Shown piece after piece: positions 11,520 through 23,095 of a stretch of DNA of 64,000 bases. Every line of letters begins with the position of its first letter. Within the stretch, counting starts at the first letter, position 1. Source of the stretch: Bugulina stolonifera (lineage: Eukaryota; Bryozoa; Gymnolaemata; Cheilostomatida; Bugulidae); contig OW285195.1 of NCBI GenBank assembly GCA_935421135.1, forward strand, positions 11,996,391 through 12,060,390. Reading direction: 5' to 3'. Position numbers and translations under genes: made by a program. The notes beneath the pieces were generated by a model. It was not told where the DNA came from. It ran no database searches and saw nothing but the letters and a program-made list of their open reading frames with translations.

Positions 11520-11864
11520 AGTATTCTAGTATATTTTAGCAACCTGAAATGTAGGGAGAGCGAGGAGGGAGAGAGCATTGGGGCTAGTTTCACTTTGTTC
11601 ATTCTAAAAGTAATGCACCGTAGCTTTTTCTAGAGCTCAAGGCTATTGATACCATGCATACTCCCCCATAGCATGTGAACCATATTAGTTGTGGAGGGAA
11701 GACTATGATACATTTTGCGAAGTACTGTATAAATGACAGTGTTCGAAGTGAAACAAATGAGGTGGGTACACGGTGCATGCAATCTTACAAATTAGTATTG
11801 TATAGCTATCCACTTAATCTTATAGTAGCTAATAAGTTACTGAGTTACTAAAATTAAAAAAGTA

Positions 11865-11940
11865 TGCTCCGATGAGATTCAAACTCAAGACCCTACAAAT
11901 GAGAGTCAAGCACTCTACCCCTACATCAGGTTCTCAGGGA
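11865..11940 (-). repeat. tRNA-like SINE fragment
   Basis: On the minus strand CTGATGTAGGGGTAGAGTG resembles a pol III A box region, and GAGTTTGAATCTC resembles a B box about 40 bases later. A related CTGATGTAG-GGGTAG phrase occurs at 58490-58625, so this is probably a dispersed SINE and not a functional tRNA. No anticodon arm could be folded with confidence. Confidence 0.5.
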
Positions 11941-12045
11941 CTCTATGGGGGAAAACTAGCTATTAAAATGAGGGTACACGCCTGCTGATCGTATAACCAC
12001 TAAAATTAAGGTGGGTAAATGCTGATAAATGGTCTTTAATGCGTA

Positions 12046-12591
12046 GGCCACACTGCAGCGAATCTTTAGCGAAAAGCGAATTTTGGCCAGTGGCGAAATC
12101 GCAAATCGCAAATTTTGTGCGAGTTCGCGCAAAATTAGCGATTTCGCACTCGCCGATCTCAATCAGCTAATTCGCAACTCGCTAATTTGTGATTGGCCAA
12201 TTTTTGCTTGTCACGTTACTGTCACGTGTTCAGAGCCACGGATTTTCAATCAATCATGAGTTTAAATTATTATATTAAAATATTTATTTTAACTGATGAA
12301 TAAAATGACTACTTCCGTTTGCAAGAATTGTGTAAAACGAATAAAAGTAAGAATGAAATAATTATTTTATTTTATTCTATTTTAATTATAATTTTATTTA
12401 ACATTTTTCGGAGTTCTAGTTCTGCAGTGAATTAGAAACGTGACCAAGGATAACAATTTTTGATCCCTCATTGGGTGAAATCAATGCGAATTCGCTTATA
12501 GCTTTTGCAGCGTGGCACGCTCGATTCTAATTTGCGAATTCGCCTTTGGCCAAAATTCGCTATTCGCAAGAAAATACGCGTCAGTGTGGCC
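12046..12591. mobile_element. MITE with long imperfect terminal inverted repeats, TA target
   Basis: The ends are GGCCACACTG...CAGTGTGGCC, flanked by TA on both sides (12044-12045 and 12592-12593). Imperfect inversion extends about 60 bases (both arms contain AGCGAATTTTGGCCA). The outer parts are rich in GCGAAT/ATTCGC words and the centre is AT-rich. It encodes nothing recognisable. TA targets fit Tc1/mariner or ISL2EU-like mobilisers; which one is unknown. Confidence 0.78.
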
Positions 12592-12593
12592 TA

Positions 12594-13524
12594 AGCTTAA
12601 TTCTCAAGCTGTAAACTTAGGGGATGACAACTCCAGCTATTGGAGAGTTAATATCTCTGACAGCATTACAAACAAATGTGATATAAGAATTAAACAGATA
12701 GATCACAGTACTGTAGTTTGTCTATCACAAAACATGGAAGATCAGTTGTCACACATGAAGAGTTATGCAGCAAAGAAAGTGCAAACATATTTTTTTCTCT
12801 GAATCAACCAACATAGCCAATCATGATATACAGTACCTTATTTCAGTTATTTATTAGTTATGTCAAGCAGTGCTCTCATGATCAACATAATTATCATATT
12901 TTTGTTGTTTTTACATGTAGCTTGCCATGCTTCATCTTCTCCAAACTCTCTAATTGGCAAGCCTAAGCAGTTAGCTGAGACGAGACAACACAAGCCATTT
13001 TTACTGATTTAATAAGTAAATTGTATTTTACCCAAGTTTGTAATACAAAATGCAAAGCCATATATTTCTTTTACCACGAAAAAGCAGAAATGAGGAATAG
13101 CTACAATATCCAGTACATTCTAAATTACACATACTGTAAAATATCCAGTTATTGATTATTGAGAGAGAATAACTCCTTAATGATTAGAGATTTCTGCCCA
13201 CCCTCAGTGGTTAAAGTTTGTGAGAGTGTAAATTTGTATTGTTTTGCTGCAATATTGTCACATATCACGCAATTTCCATTCTTTTCAAGGATAATCACCT
13301 CTTAGCAACCCCTAAAAATTGGCTTCTCTTGGAAAGAAATTGCACAAAATTAAGAAGTGAAACTTGCCAATTTGAAGTAATGCTGTGCTGCTATGATTGT
13401 AGAGTTGTGCTCTCTCAACTGCAGAGAGAAGATAACACTTGACCGTATTACTGGACAGTATCTATATTATGTAGTAAGCCTATGTTTTACATTAATTTCG
13501 ATAGATTTTAATCATAACGCGTCT
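12594..13524. other. No recognised gene
   Basis: One open stretch at 12600-12802 reads LGDDNSSYWRVNISDS and onward without family resemblance, and its upstream part lies in the MITE. Nothing else is supportable. Confidence 0.4.
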
Positions 13525-13879
13525 CTATTTAAAAAAATAAAATCCAATAAACGTTCCTAAAGCAAATATGGCGAAGCAGAACATCATTTTCTGTACATCC
13601 TCATTGGTGACTTCTACTTTCAGCAGTTTACAGCGGTGGCGTGCGCTGTACATGTTGCTTCTGGTGTTGTATGTGAATATTTGTCTGGAAGAGAATAGAA
13701 TGGAAGTTTTGGAAAAAAAGGAAAACTAACTAAATATTCAAAAAACAAAGACATGAAGAGTGTTTTAGACTGAATTACCTTGTAATTATCTCTTGGTTTG
13801 GCTGATCAGGTAGTGGTTCTGGATTATTTGCTCCTTCGTCATCCGACTCTATGAGTTTTAACTTGGACATTGTCGACAT
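13525..13879 (-). CDS. Small putative tail-anchored membrane protein, two coding exons
   Basis: Minus-strand exons are 13779-13879 and 13525-13684. The donor AAG|GTAATT and acceptor TTCTCTTCCAG are consistent, phase 2, giving 86 residues. The N-terminal half is acidic and proline-rich (ESDDEGANNPEPLPDQPNQE), the middle is basic (SARHRCKLLK), and the end is a single hydrophobic segment MMFCFAIFALGTFIGFYFF closing with K. That layout fits a tail-anchored protein facing the cytosol. The start is the first ATG after a good acceptor (ATATTCCAG), so the exon begins in 5'UTR. I do not recognise the family. Confidence 0.6.
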
Positions 13880-13884
13880 ATCTG

Positions 13885-14656
13885 AGTACCTGGAATATTT
13901 CACCAGCCAGAAATTTATAAAATTGCCAGAAATATGAGTTATTATTTGCCTAAGATTTGCAAGAAACAATGCGACCTCAAGTCTCGATTATATTTTTATA
14001 ATTATAATAAGCATACATTTTAGAAAGCAGTTCTGTATTATTTTTGATTTTAGGTCTAATGGTACTAGAATAAAGGTTCAAGATGGCTGTTAGTAGTAGT
14101 TAAGTCTAAAAGATCAAGCGTCCTTGTATGTTGAAATTGATGCGAAAACGTACTTTGCAAAGTACTGAGGCCTGGAGTGTCAAGCTGTGTAAAAGTAGAA
14201 CGCTAGTAATGAATGTTATATTTTTACTTACTAATATGATGATTATCTAAGACCTGGAGACTTTTTAAAATTGAAGATCTACTGTTTCCGTGTAACCTCA
14301 CTTTCGCAGCCTGAGAGTCTACTTGTTCAGAGCTCTACACGAAGTGACTGCTAGCAGACAGGTACTAAATGCAAGTCATTGGCCTTTCTACTGTAGTTTA
14401 CATGTATATACAGTGCATTACATGTAAATAGATGCAAGTCGTTAGAGTAAATCCTTTTATAGGTCATTGGTAGAAGAATATGTGTACCAGCTGACACGCA
14501 CTGTACATTTGTGATGGCGTAATCAATACAACAATAATTAGCTAATTTCCTCTCTTCCACGTTACTATTGGACTACCTTGACTTCCTAATATGTACTATA
14601 TATACTGTATACTACCCAAGTAAATTTCGGTCATGAAAGTGTATTATTCTGATGAG
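13885..14656. other. No recognised gene
   Basis: This probably holds the upstream non-coding exon and promoter of the small tail-anchored gene. No coding stretch is supportable. Confidence 0.4.
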
Positions 14657-14658
14657 TA

Positions 14659-15701
14659 GGGGAGACAGGGGGGGGGGGGAGCACATTGGTACAGGGGGCA
14701 CATTGGGACATTTTGATTATAGGTAGTTTTCTTATTTCTACAACTGTCAAAGTTCAGTTGAAAACAGGGAATGGCATAACATGGTTGCCATGTTGAAAAG
14801 AGCAGGCTAATTGAAAACAAGAAAATTTGGTGGGCAAATGAAAAATTTTCATACCAAAAGTATTTATTTACCTCAGCATTGATTTAATTATATTAGCAAC
14901 ATGCTTATGATTGTGTTTCTGTCCCTTTGGTAGTTTGAAACACTGTTAGTGAGGATCACAGCATATCAATCAATTGAGTGCTAAAGCAATTTAATTTTAA
15001 GTTAGATGTGGTTTACTTAAAAAAGTCCTATCGGGACGCATTGGGACGCATGTCTTGGGGGCTCATTGGGACATGTTCCAATTTGCCCCATATGTATCAT
15101 TTTTAAGGCTGATGAAGGGAACAATTATTTTAGGGTTTTTAGAACATGATTAGGAACAGAAAACCTACTGCGAGAGTCAGGCATACCCATGAAGAGATTT
15201 TTCAAGCAGTGAAGAAGGTGGTTAACAAGGAGCTGACAATTTACGAGGCTCCAAATGTTACCACAATCAGCAAGTCAATTCTTTAGCAAGGGCAGTTAGC
15301 AAATATTGACAATCTATGTATTTGATGGATTTTAGCACTAATATTCCTTATAATTACTGTTTTAGGTTATTCCTTTACTTTTCAAATACATAACCTTGTT
15401 TTTGGAAGAAAATATAACTCTTGAAATAAATCTAAACCAACCACACTGTGAACATATAGTCCCAATTAGCCCCGACCCTTGTCCCAATGTACCCCATATA
15501 GGGGGCAGAACGGGACAGTTGACAATTCTATGTAAAATTCACTTTATGAAAAATTGGTAATTGCTAGAATATTTTAACTAAGGCTCTACATAGAAAACAT
15601 ATGAAAGCAGGTTTTAAAAGTGATTTCAAGCATTTATTCAAAAATCTCGGCAAGCAAAACTGAAAAATGTGAATTTTGTCCCAATGTGCCCCCGTCTCCC
15701 C
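14659..15701. mobile_element. Non-autonomous pogo/Tigger-type DNA transposon
   Basis: Terminal inverted repeats start GGGGAGAC and run into GGGGGCACATTGGGACA on both ends; TA duplications lie at 14657-14658 and 15702-15703. The left end has an expanded G run. The phrase CATTGGGAC and its inverse recur inside. The TA target, the ends and an internal helix-turn-helix remnant (15146-15286) point to the pogo/Tigger group. At 1,043 bp there is no DDE domain, so it is a deletion derivative. Confidence 0.82.
15146..15286 (+). pseudogene. Remnant of pogo/Tigger N-terminal DNA-binding domain
   Basis: A 46-residue ORF begins MIRNRKPTARVRHTHEEIFQ and ends in ISKSIL. It matches the layout of the psq-type helix-turn-helix at the start of pogo-like transposases (basic start, E-E-x-x-x-A-V helix, then a second helix ending near an STL-like turn). 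The rest of the transposase is missing. Confidence 0.55.
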
Positions 15702-15703
15702 TA

Positions 15704-17378
15704 CTTTCTCCCTCACATTATAGACAAAATAATGCTTTTAGAAATTTGGTGCATCATTGACTTTTGTGATGGATATGATGTCAAGGACACTGTTATGTAT
15801 CTTCTGGTAAAGGGGCATTATGAAAAAGACAGTCCGAAACAGGAGGTTTGGAAAACAACCATTTCGCAACTGTGTAGATTAAATTTAGATAACTAATTTT
15901 TCTCAGTGTTTTACAAGCTAGTAGTAGTAGAAGCAAAAAATATATTTATCAAAAAAAAATTAGTGGAAATCTAAAAGTTGGGAGTTGTTACAAGGGTACC
16001 TTATGCTATTCCAGCATCATTCTAAATAGCCAATGTGTAAAATAAGTATTTATTGTGATTCCATAGTTGAACACACTGTTAGAAGTATTTCAGAAGAATT
16101 ATAACTGTGATAAAAAAGGTCACTCATATTTTATTTGTAGACAAACCAATGATATTATTCACTCTATTTTTATTGTTGTTTTTTGCATTCTAAAAGCAAG
16201 GAAATAAGTTTTTGAAAAAGTTACAAAAAGTACAAAGGGGCTCATCAGATAGTTCAAAACTAGAGTTATGACAGCTCCAATCAGATTCAGTACACTGCAA
16301 CTCCACAGCAATCAATCAACAATCAATCAACATCCATCAAGCCCAACATAACCATGCCAATAGGAAATAAAGCCACAACCTAATTTACATAAAGTTTCAA
16401 AAGCTGACAGAGCAACAAATAGGTATAATACTAATGGTAACTACCTTGTCAGGCAAGATATACAAAAATGAAAGTCTAGCTAGTAAAGGGATGGCATTCA
16501 CTATTAAGTTGACCAAAGTTGCCCGTTACTACTTGGCTTTAAAATATAATAAAAGTAGGATATATGTACAAAAAATGAGTAAAACTGCATACAAATACAA
16601 ATTATGTTGCCATCATTATTTTTAACTGTTACCTGTGTATGCAATCATCTTACTAGTGAGGCTCTATGTAAACAGCTAATTCACTACGTGTGCAGCCTGA
16701 ATTTCAATGTGAACACAAAAGATTATTGTTCAAGCAGTTTGTTAATTCAAACTGGGCATTTGAAATAATATGTAAAGCAACATTTCCGGGGTTTTTAAAG
16801 TAGTATTACAGTCATGTGGAGATACTTGCCCTGACAAGTTGCGAATCACTCTGAAGCTAAGAAATAATATGTTCGACACAACTGATACAAATTCCTAACG
16901 AGTTACTGGTTTAGGTCATGCAAACTGTAAATATGACGCTGTGCGCACATCCTACAATGGTACATGGTGCATGCCTGTAGGCTGTAGTCCATTTACATAC
17001 ATGTATATATTTGTATTATGTGCAAGATAAAAGCAGCCTGCTTAGTGAGATTCAGGCACAAGTAGAGTACAAGCTGATTCAGTTTACAAACCTACTCAAT
17101 GGGCGTGGCTTACATTGACCATCCTAGATCCAGAGCCAATGAGTTGCTACTCAATGGCTCTGCCTAGACCTAGTCTACAAGCACAGGCTATATTTATACT
17201 ACTGCTACTGTAATTCATATCAGTATCAATGCTTATCAAGGTACCCCATACTACTTGTTCAGCATTTCATTCAACTTGTATTAGTAAGTAACTAGGCCCC
17301 TAATAGAAGCGCGTTGGATTGCTCTCTCCACTCTCATCGCAGATAACAGGTCATATTTTAGTAAAGTGGAGAAAGATC
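15704..17378. other. No recognised gene; upstream region of sulfotransferase 1
   Basis: Short ORFs here have no family resemblance. Near 16310-16345 there is a short (CAAT)n-like repeat. A possible TATA (TATATTTATA) lies near 17187, about 190 bases before the chosen start of the sulfotransferase. Confidence 0.4.
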
Positions 17379-18749
17379 ATGGCTAAACTATTTGTATGGC
17401 AAATTCTTATGAAATATGTAGTTCATTTGATCTTCTACTTGCCGCTACGCTGTGTTCAACTGGTCTACTGGAATCTGAATGGAGTACAGAATCATATAAA
17501 TAAGTGTAAGAAAGGAGAGAATTACGAATCTTCTGCTCAGTTGCTGAAGGTCTGGTCTTACTCACCGAGTAAACTCATGAACATTGCCCTTCTTCATCAC
17601 TACCTCTCGACACATGTCAGGTTCGTACATCCAGAATATGCTCTACAGAAACACATTACTCTAATGACTGTCACTGACAAGGAAGCTATCTTCAGCATTC
17701 CTGCTCCAGATGAACATGTTCATGACTTAAGAAAGTGGCCACTTTTACCATTCTCACTGCCTGTAACGGCAAAATATCTGCTGATAATGCCGATAAATTC
17801 TATGAACCGATTGGCAGATACTATTGGCAATCCATCTGCCAAGGTCATCTGGATCCATCACACAGGAAGATGTGGTTCTACAGCAATAGGTCAGGTGTTC
17901 AACGCTCTCCCAGATGTCATATGCCTCTCTGAACCTATTTGCATGTTTTCTGTAAATCGTGCATTCAAGAAGAAACACTTTGATAGTTTGGATTGTGATT
18001 GGATGAACTCGGAAGAATATTTGAAGATTTATCATAGCATGGTACGTCTGCTGCTCAAACCATACTTGAAGACCGTAAATATATATGCAGTGAAGTCAAT
18101 GGCATACATGTCTAAGGTTGATTTATATCTCATACCTAAACTGTTTCCGCAGTTTACTAATATTTTCATGTATAGAGATGCAAAGCCGCAAATCGTTTCA
18201 ATGTTCAAACTGTGTGAGAACAGATTCATAGAATGCGAATTTACTCTGGCCTTATCAACTCACCCATTGTTATCGTGGCTTCCGCTGAAAGTCAAACCTG
18301 AAGGAATAATTTATGTCACTTGTAATGATCCAAAGCACCTCCGATGGAACTTTAGTCCTGAGAATAGAAATTGCGGCGATTTTTCAATGGCTGTTGTTCA
18401 GTTTGCAGAAACATGCTTCCATTTTATTTATGACGTTGATGGGAAACCCCGCAAACCCTTGATTCCAGCATTTAAATATGAACACCTGCAATCAAATCAA
18501 ACCAAGTACTTGGAAACCCTGTTTGACAGCGCTGGCTTAAAATTAACAGAAGAGAGACTGCGCCTTGTCCGTGATGCACTCAAGCAAGACAGTCAGAAAG
18601 GAACGTATTTAGACAAGGAACTAATTCCACAGTTGGATGTGGATATGACTCCTGGCATGATAAAAAATGCCAACAAATACCTTAAATATTATGGGTTGGT
18701 GAAATGGGGAGATGTGCTGATTCTTCCTAACACTGTCTCTAGCTACTAG
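17379..18749 (+). CDS. Sulfotransferase, copy 1, single exon
   Basis: The protein has 456 residues. The N-terminus has a hydrophobic segment (VVHLIFYLPLRCVQLVYW), probably a type II Golgi anchor. The P-loop that binds the 5'-phosphosulfate of PAPS is IHHTGRCGSTAIGQ at about 165-178. The 3'-phosphate site is IFMYRDAKPQIVS at about 260-272, with the Arg and Ser expected there. These two motifs are diagnostic for the sulfotransferase fold. The substrate is unknown; a carbohydrate is likely given the membrane anchor. An in-frame ATG 60 bases upstream is possible; I chose the ATG next to the anchor. It is intronless and paralogous to 23096-24469; both end NTVSSY. Confidence 0.85.
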   Translation: MAKLFVWQILMKYVVHLIFYLPLRCVQLVYWNLNGVQNHINKCKKGENYESSAQLLKVWSYSPSKLMNIALLHHYLSTHVRFVHPEYALQKHITLMTVTDKEAIFSIPAPDEHVHDLRKWPLLPFSLPVTAKYLLIMPINSMNRLADTIGNPSAKVIWIHHTGRCGSTAIGQVFNALPDVICLSEPICMFSVNRAFKKKHFDSLDCDWMNSEEYLKIYHSMVRLLLKPYLKTVNIYAVKSMAYMSKVDLYLIPKLFPQFTNIFMYRDAKPQIVSMFKLCENRFIECEFTLALSTHPLLSWLPLKVKPEGIIYVTCNDPKHLRWNFSPENRNCGDFSMAVVQFAETCFHFIYDVDGKPRKPLIPAFKYEHLQSNQTKYLETLFDSAGLKLTEERLRLVRDALKQDSQKGTYLDKELIPQLDVDMTPGMIKNANKYLKYYGLVKWGDVLILPNTVSSY

Positions 18750-19220
18750 CTTACTGATTATGAGGTTACCAGTACAATGACTGTTTGTATACTCTACAAA
18801 ATATACTATGCAGTTAACTTGCAGTTGTCCAATTTTTACACATTTCCCTTCACTAGCAGTTTTCTATGTACAAGAGCAGATGTAGTGGAAGCACATTATG
18901 TAATACTAGTGCAAGGGTAATAAGGCAAGGTTTCCACAAAAAAGGTAAAATGTTTCCTGCATCAGTTTCAACATGTTTATTTTTTGGCTTTCCTAACAGC
19001 CATAAATTGAACTTTAATTTTGGTAAGTCACAAATAATACTGCAGACCTACTTTGTTATAATTCTCTCTGCCTTGAAAAGCTTTCTGCAGTAGCACAGAC
19101 AGTTTTATAATAGTTGCATGGTCAACCCATGTTCTTTCAGTTGGTGGTAACTGTTCATCCACAACAAATTAACTGAGTTCCGCTCTGTCTATAATATTGT
19201 ACCATTGATTGTTAATTAGC
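18750..19220. other. 3' flank of sulfotransferase 1
   Basis: AT-rich sequence with no supportable gene, running up to the solo LTR insertion at 19225. Confidence 0.4.
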
Positions 19221-19224
19221 CTAT

Positions 19225-21220
19225 TGTGGTGAAACAGCCTGCCAAGACATAGACTGTGTTCTTGTCCTTGTATGCATTGACATTGTTTACATGATTATTC
19301 ATTCACATAAATGTATTGTAATGTTTTTGGAGTTGTCTTACATACGAGAGCCGAGGGCTGCAAGTATGTGAAGGGCTTGGAAGGTGGTAGAGGCCGACCA
19401 AGTGTACCTTCTGCCCATTACATAAAAGAGTGAACAGTTATATGTGCTCTTTATAGGTGTATTGTAAGTTATATCAGTCGTAGGCCGATGCCGAGACTCA
19501 TTGGAGCTCAGGACCGACGTAGGTCATGTAGAGTTTATACTCCGAGGGAGTGCAGAGAAAGATTGTCTAGCCTTGAGATCTTAGGACCGACGCTAGGTTC
19601 ATTTAGAACCCGGGATCGACCTAAGTCTAAGGGGTGGATAGAGATATGCTTAGCCTAGGATGAGATGAGCTCGAGCCGTACTGGATCAAGGGATCCTCCG
19701 GTGGAGTTACCCGCCTAAAGAGTAAGCCTCTGTAGGTTTGAGTTAGGAGATGTTGCTTTATTCAAGCGCAATCAACAACTGACTAAACATAACAAATGCA
19801 CTGCCTTATATACTATAACAACTTCCGGCCAAAAGAGCCCGACATGGTATCGGCCGGCCGATATGGTATCGACTCCGGAACTGATGCAACAACATGGATG
19901 GTCCCGCCCGATGTCGGCCACATAAAGGGTCGGCCTTGGCACAAAATGTGCTTACAATAAGGAGAAACATGTCATATATAATTATGAGCTTAATCCATAA
20001 GGTCGGCCATGAAGTTACTATATAAATGGCAAAAAGACTCTATTAAATTACAACCAAGCAAGAATAGACAATTACTGAGAATACGTATAAATGTGGGAAA
20101 AACCAAGATGCAATATAAGTGTAATCCCAAAGCTTGATTGCTAGTATATGTATATATATAAGACACGCAGTGTAATGAGACAGTATAATAATGAATGCAT
20201 GAATAGGTATGAATACAATAAAATGTCATATGCAAGAATAATGTCAGCTATGATAATGTTATGTACAATAGGAGTACAGTTTGTTTCCAGGCAGGCTGTT
20301 TCACCACAGTATTACATTATTCATACTATCCATTTATGCGTTATTGTCTTACCTTGTACATTTGTTATACATGCATGATTACACTCTTATTATAATCAAC
20401 TACTTATCGTGTGCTCTATTATTGTTATCCACCAATCAGATTATTGTAACCACATTTGGTTTTTCCCATATTATATTAGCAATTATCTTCTCTTAATATG
20501 ATTGTACAAGACTGAGTCTTTTACCATATACTTTTCAGGGCCGATATCTTGGAAAAGGCCCATAATTATATACTTTCCATTTCGGACCATTGTAAGCACC
20601 TTTTGTGCCAAGGCCGGCCCTTTTGGTGGCCGACGTCGGGCGGAACCATCCATGTTGTTGCATCAGTTCCAGACCCGATACCTTATCGGCCATGCCCGAT
20701 ACCTTATCGGCCCTTTTGCCGGAAGCATATTTAGTATATAAGATAGCACATTTTCTGTATGAAATCAGTTGTTGATTGCGCTCTAACAAAGCAACATCTC
20801 CTAACTCAAACCTAGAGGCTTACTCTTGTAGGCAGGTAACTCCACCGGCGGAACCATAGATCCATACGGCTCGAGTTCATCCCCATCCTCGTTTAAGCAT
20901 ATCTCTACACCACTTCTACGGCTTAGGTCGATCCCGGATTCTATATGAATCTATAGCGTCGGGCTTAAGTTCCTAGAATATCAGATCTTTCTCTACACTC
21001 CTCTGGAGTATAAAGTCTACAGACCTACGTTGACCCTGGACTCTTTAATGAGTTTCAGCATCGACCTACGTCCAGATATATAACAACAAGAGTATCTAAT
21101 AACTGTTCACTCTTTTATGTGATGTGTGGAAGGTCATTTGGTCGTCCTCTACCAACTTCCAAGCCCTTGGCATACTCGTGCCCTCGGCACCCGTATGTAA
21201 ACAAGCACTAAAACATTACA
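19225..21220 (+). mobile_element. Solo LTR, family 1, plus orientation, interrupted by a nested copy
   Basis: This LTR starts TGTGGTGAAACAG and ends CATTACA, about 999 bp once the nested copy (19317-20313) is removed. A 4-bp target duplication CTAT flanks it at 19221-19224 and 21221-21224. Near 20735 it has a TATA-like motif (AGTATATAAG) just after CCGGAAG. It carries no coding sequence, so it is the product of LTR-LTR recombination. Confidence 0.88.
19317..20309 (-). mobile_element. Solo LTR, family 1, nested inside the copy at 19225-21220
   Basis: This is a 993-bp copy in opposite orientation. On the minus strand it starts TGTGGTGAAACAG at 20309 and ends CATTACA at 19317. The 4-bp duplication GTAT lies at 19313-19316 and 20310-20313. 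Removing it with one GTAT rejoins the host LTR cleanly. It has an AATAAA-type signal (GAATAAAGCAACATC on the minus strand) and a TATA motif. Confidence 0.88.
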
Positions 21221-21870
21221 CTATGCCTTGGATTATTCAATTAAATAAAGAAACCCAACTGCATCTTGGAGTTGGTCTGTTCTTCTATGTTTGTATCTTC
21301 CAATTTTTGTCCAGTTGATTAATTGCCTTGACTTCAATCTACCTGGTTCAGCTGGTAGTTGGATTTGCAAGCATTTAGTAGGACCCAGTAGGAAATAAGA
21401 GTTTGTCTCTTGACTTTGGTTCACTTTTGACGATTTGCTCATTTTCAGTATAAAATTGTGGTATTGTGTCCAAGCACTGTGCAACTCTTCATCTACTATT
21501 TTCAGCCAAATAAAAGGAATTTCAGAAATCAAACCAGCATATTTCAAACTGATTGAGTTGTTTATTTTACTTTGAAATTGTTCCTATGATTATCAAGCAT
21601 TCCAGAAAGCTTGGCACTGAATTTCTCCTCTTATCCACTTCTTTTATCAACTCTAAAAATAGGGCAAAGGAGTGCAAATGACATGTTTTTTCAAATATGA
21701 TGTTTTAATCTCCTATAGTGTATTTCATGACCCACTAAAACACAATGTTTTACATGTAATAGAATTCAACCTATAGGTAAAAAATAGTGATAGCCAATAA
21801 AAATGATTACAATATGAACATTGCTCATCTTTTGTATAGATATCATATAAGGCGGCTTGATTTTCTGATG
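21221..21870. other. Spacer between solo LTRs
   Basis: Pre-insertion host sequence. A minus-strand open stretch (21233-21547) has no recognised family. Nothing else is supportable. Confidence 0.4.
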
Positions 21871-21874
21871 GTAT

Positions 21875-22870
21875 TGTAATATTTTCAGGTGTGTTTACAT
21901 ACGAGTGCCGATATGGCACGGGTATGGGAAGGGCTTGGAGGTTGGTGTTGGTAGAGGACGACCAAGTGACCTTCCACACATTACATAAAGAGTGAACAGT
22001 TAGTTAGTGCTCTTGTAATTATGTATCTTGTCGTAGGCCGATGCTGAGACTCATCTAAGAGTCCAGGGTCGACCTAGGTCTGTAGAGTTTATACTTCAAA
22101 GGAGTGTAGAAAGAAGTTCTGATAATCCACTTAGGCCCGACGCTAGATTCATATAGAATCCGGGATCGACTAAAGCCCGTAGATGTAGACTCACAAGGAG
22201 TGTAGAAAGAGATGCTTGTACGAGTATGGAGTGAGCTTGAGCCGCTTAGGTCTAAGAAGACCTGTGGGTGGAGCTACCTGCCTGCAAGAGTAAGCCTCTA
22301 GGTTTGAGTTAGGAGATGTTGCTTTATTAGAGCGCAATCAACAACTGATTTCATACAGAAAATGTGCTGGCTTTTATACTAAATACACTTCCGGAGAAAA
22401 GGTACGATAAGGTATCGGGCTGGCCGATAAGGTATCGGGCCGGAACTTACGCAACAACATGGAGTAGTTCCACTCGACGTCAGCCACCAAAAAGGTCGGC
22501 CTTTCACAAAAAGTGCTTAAAATAGTCCGAAATGGATAGTATATAAATATGGGCTGCTTTCAAGACATCGGCCCAGAAAGTGTACAGTAAAAAGACTTAG
22601 AATATATATTCAGGCAAGAGGGGATAATTGCATACATAGTAATGTAAAAAACCATGTGTAATTGCGACAACCTGATTGGTTAATGATAACAATAATAGGA
22701 GCACACTATACATAAGTAGCTGATTATAATAATAGTAATGTCTATGCATGTATAATAAGAGTACAAGGTAAGACAACGGTAATGTATGAATGGGTAATTA
22801 CGAGAACAATGTCAATGTATGTATACACAAGATGATAGGCGATGGTAGTAGGCTATGCTGTTTCACCACA
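21875..22870 (-). mobile_element. Solo LTR, family 1, third copy
   Basis: At 996 bp, it is flanked by GTAT at 21871-21874 and 22871-22874. On the minus strand it runs from TGTGGTGAAACAG to ATTACA. It carries the same CCGGAAGT-then-TATA arrangement. Its right end lies about 225 bases upstream of the second sulfotransferase start. Confidence 0.9.
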
Positions 22871-23095
22871 GTATGCTACCTGTGTAAATTGTTGTAGTTT
22901 GTAGATTTACTTTGATCTTTCAAGACCCCCTCAAATTTGTTTCTATACACCCTTGGCCATGAAGTAGTTTGATTAGTTTTTAGACATTGGCCAATGTTTG
23001 CATAGATAGCTATAAGGACATCAGTGTGTTACAAAATAACCGAAAGGCACTTGAGACCAGCCTACCGGCTTAGTCCATATTTCTGTATTTTAATC

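Noticed and set aside
20502..20789. ORFs on both strands near 20.5-20.8 kb
   Set aside because: They lie in the GC-richer promoter part of the solo LTR and have no family resemblance.
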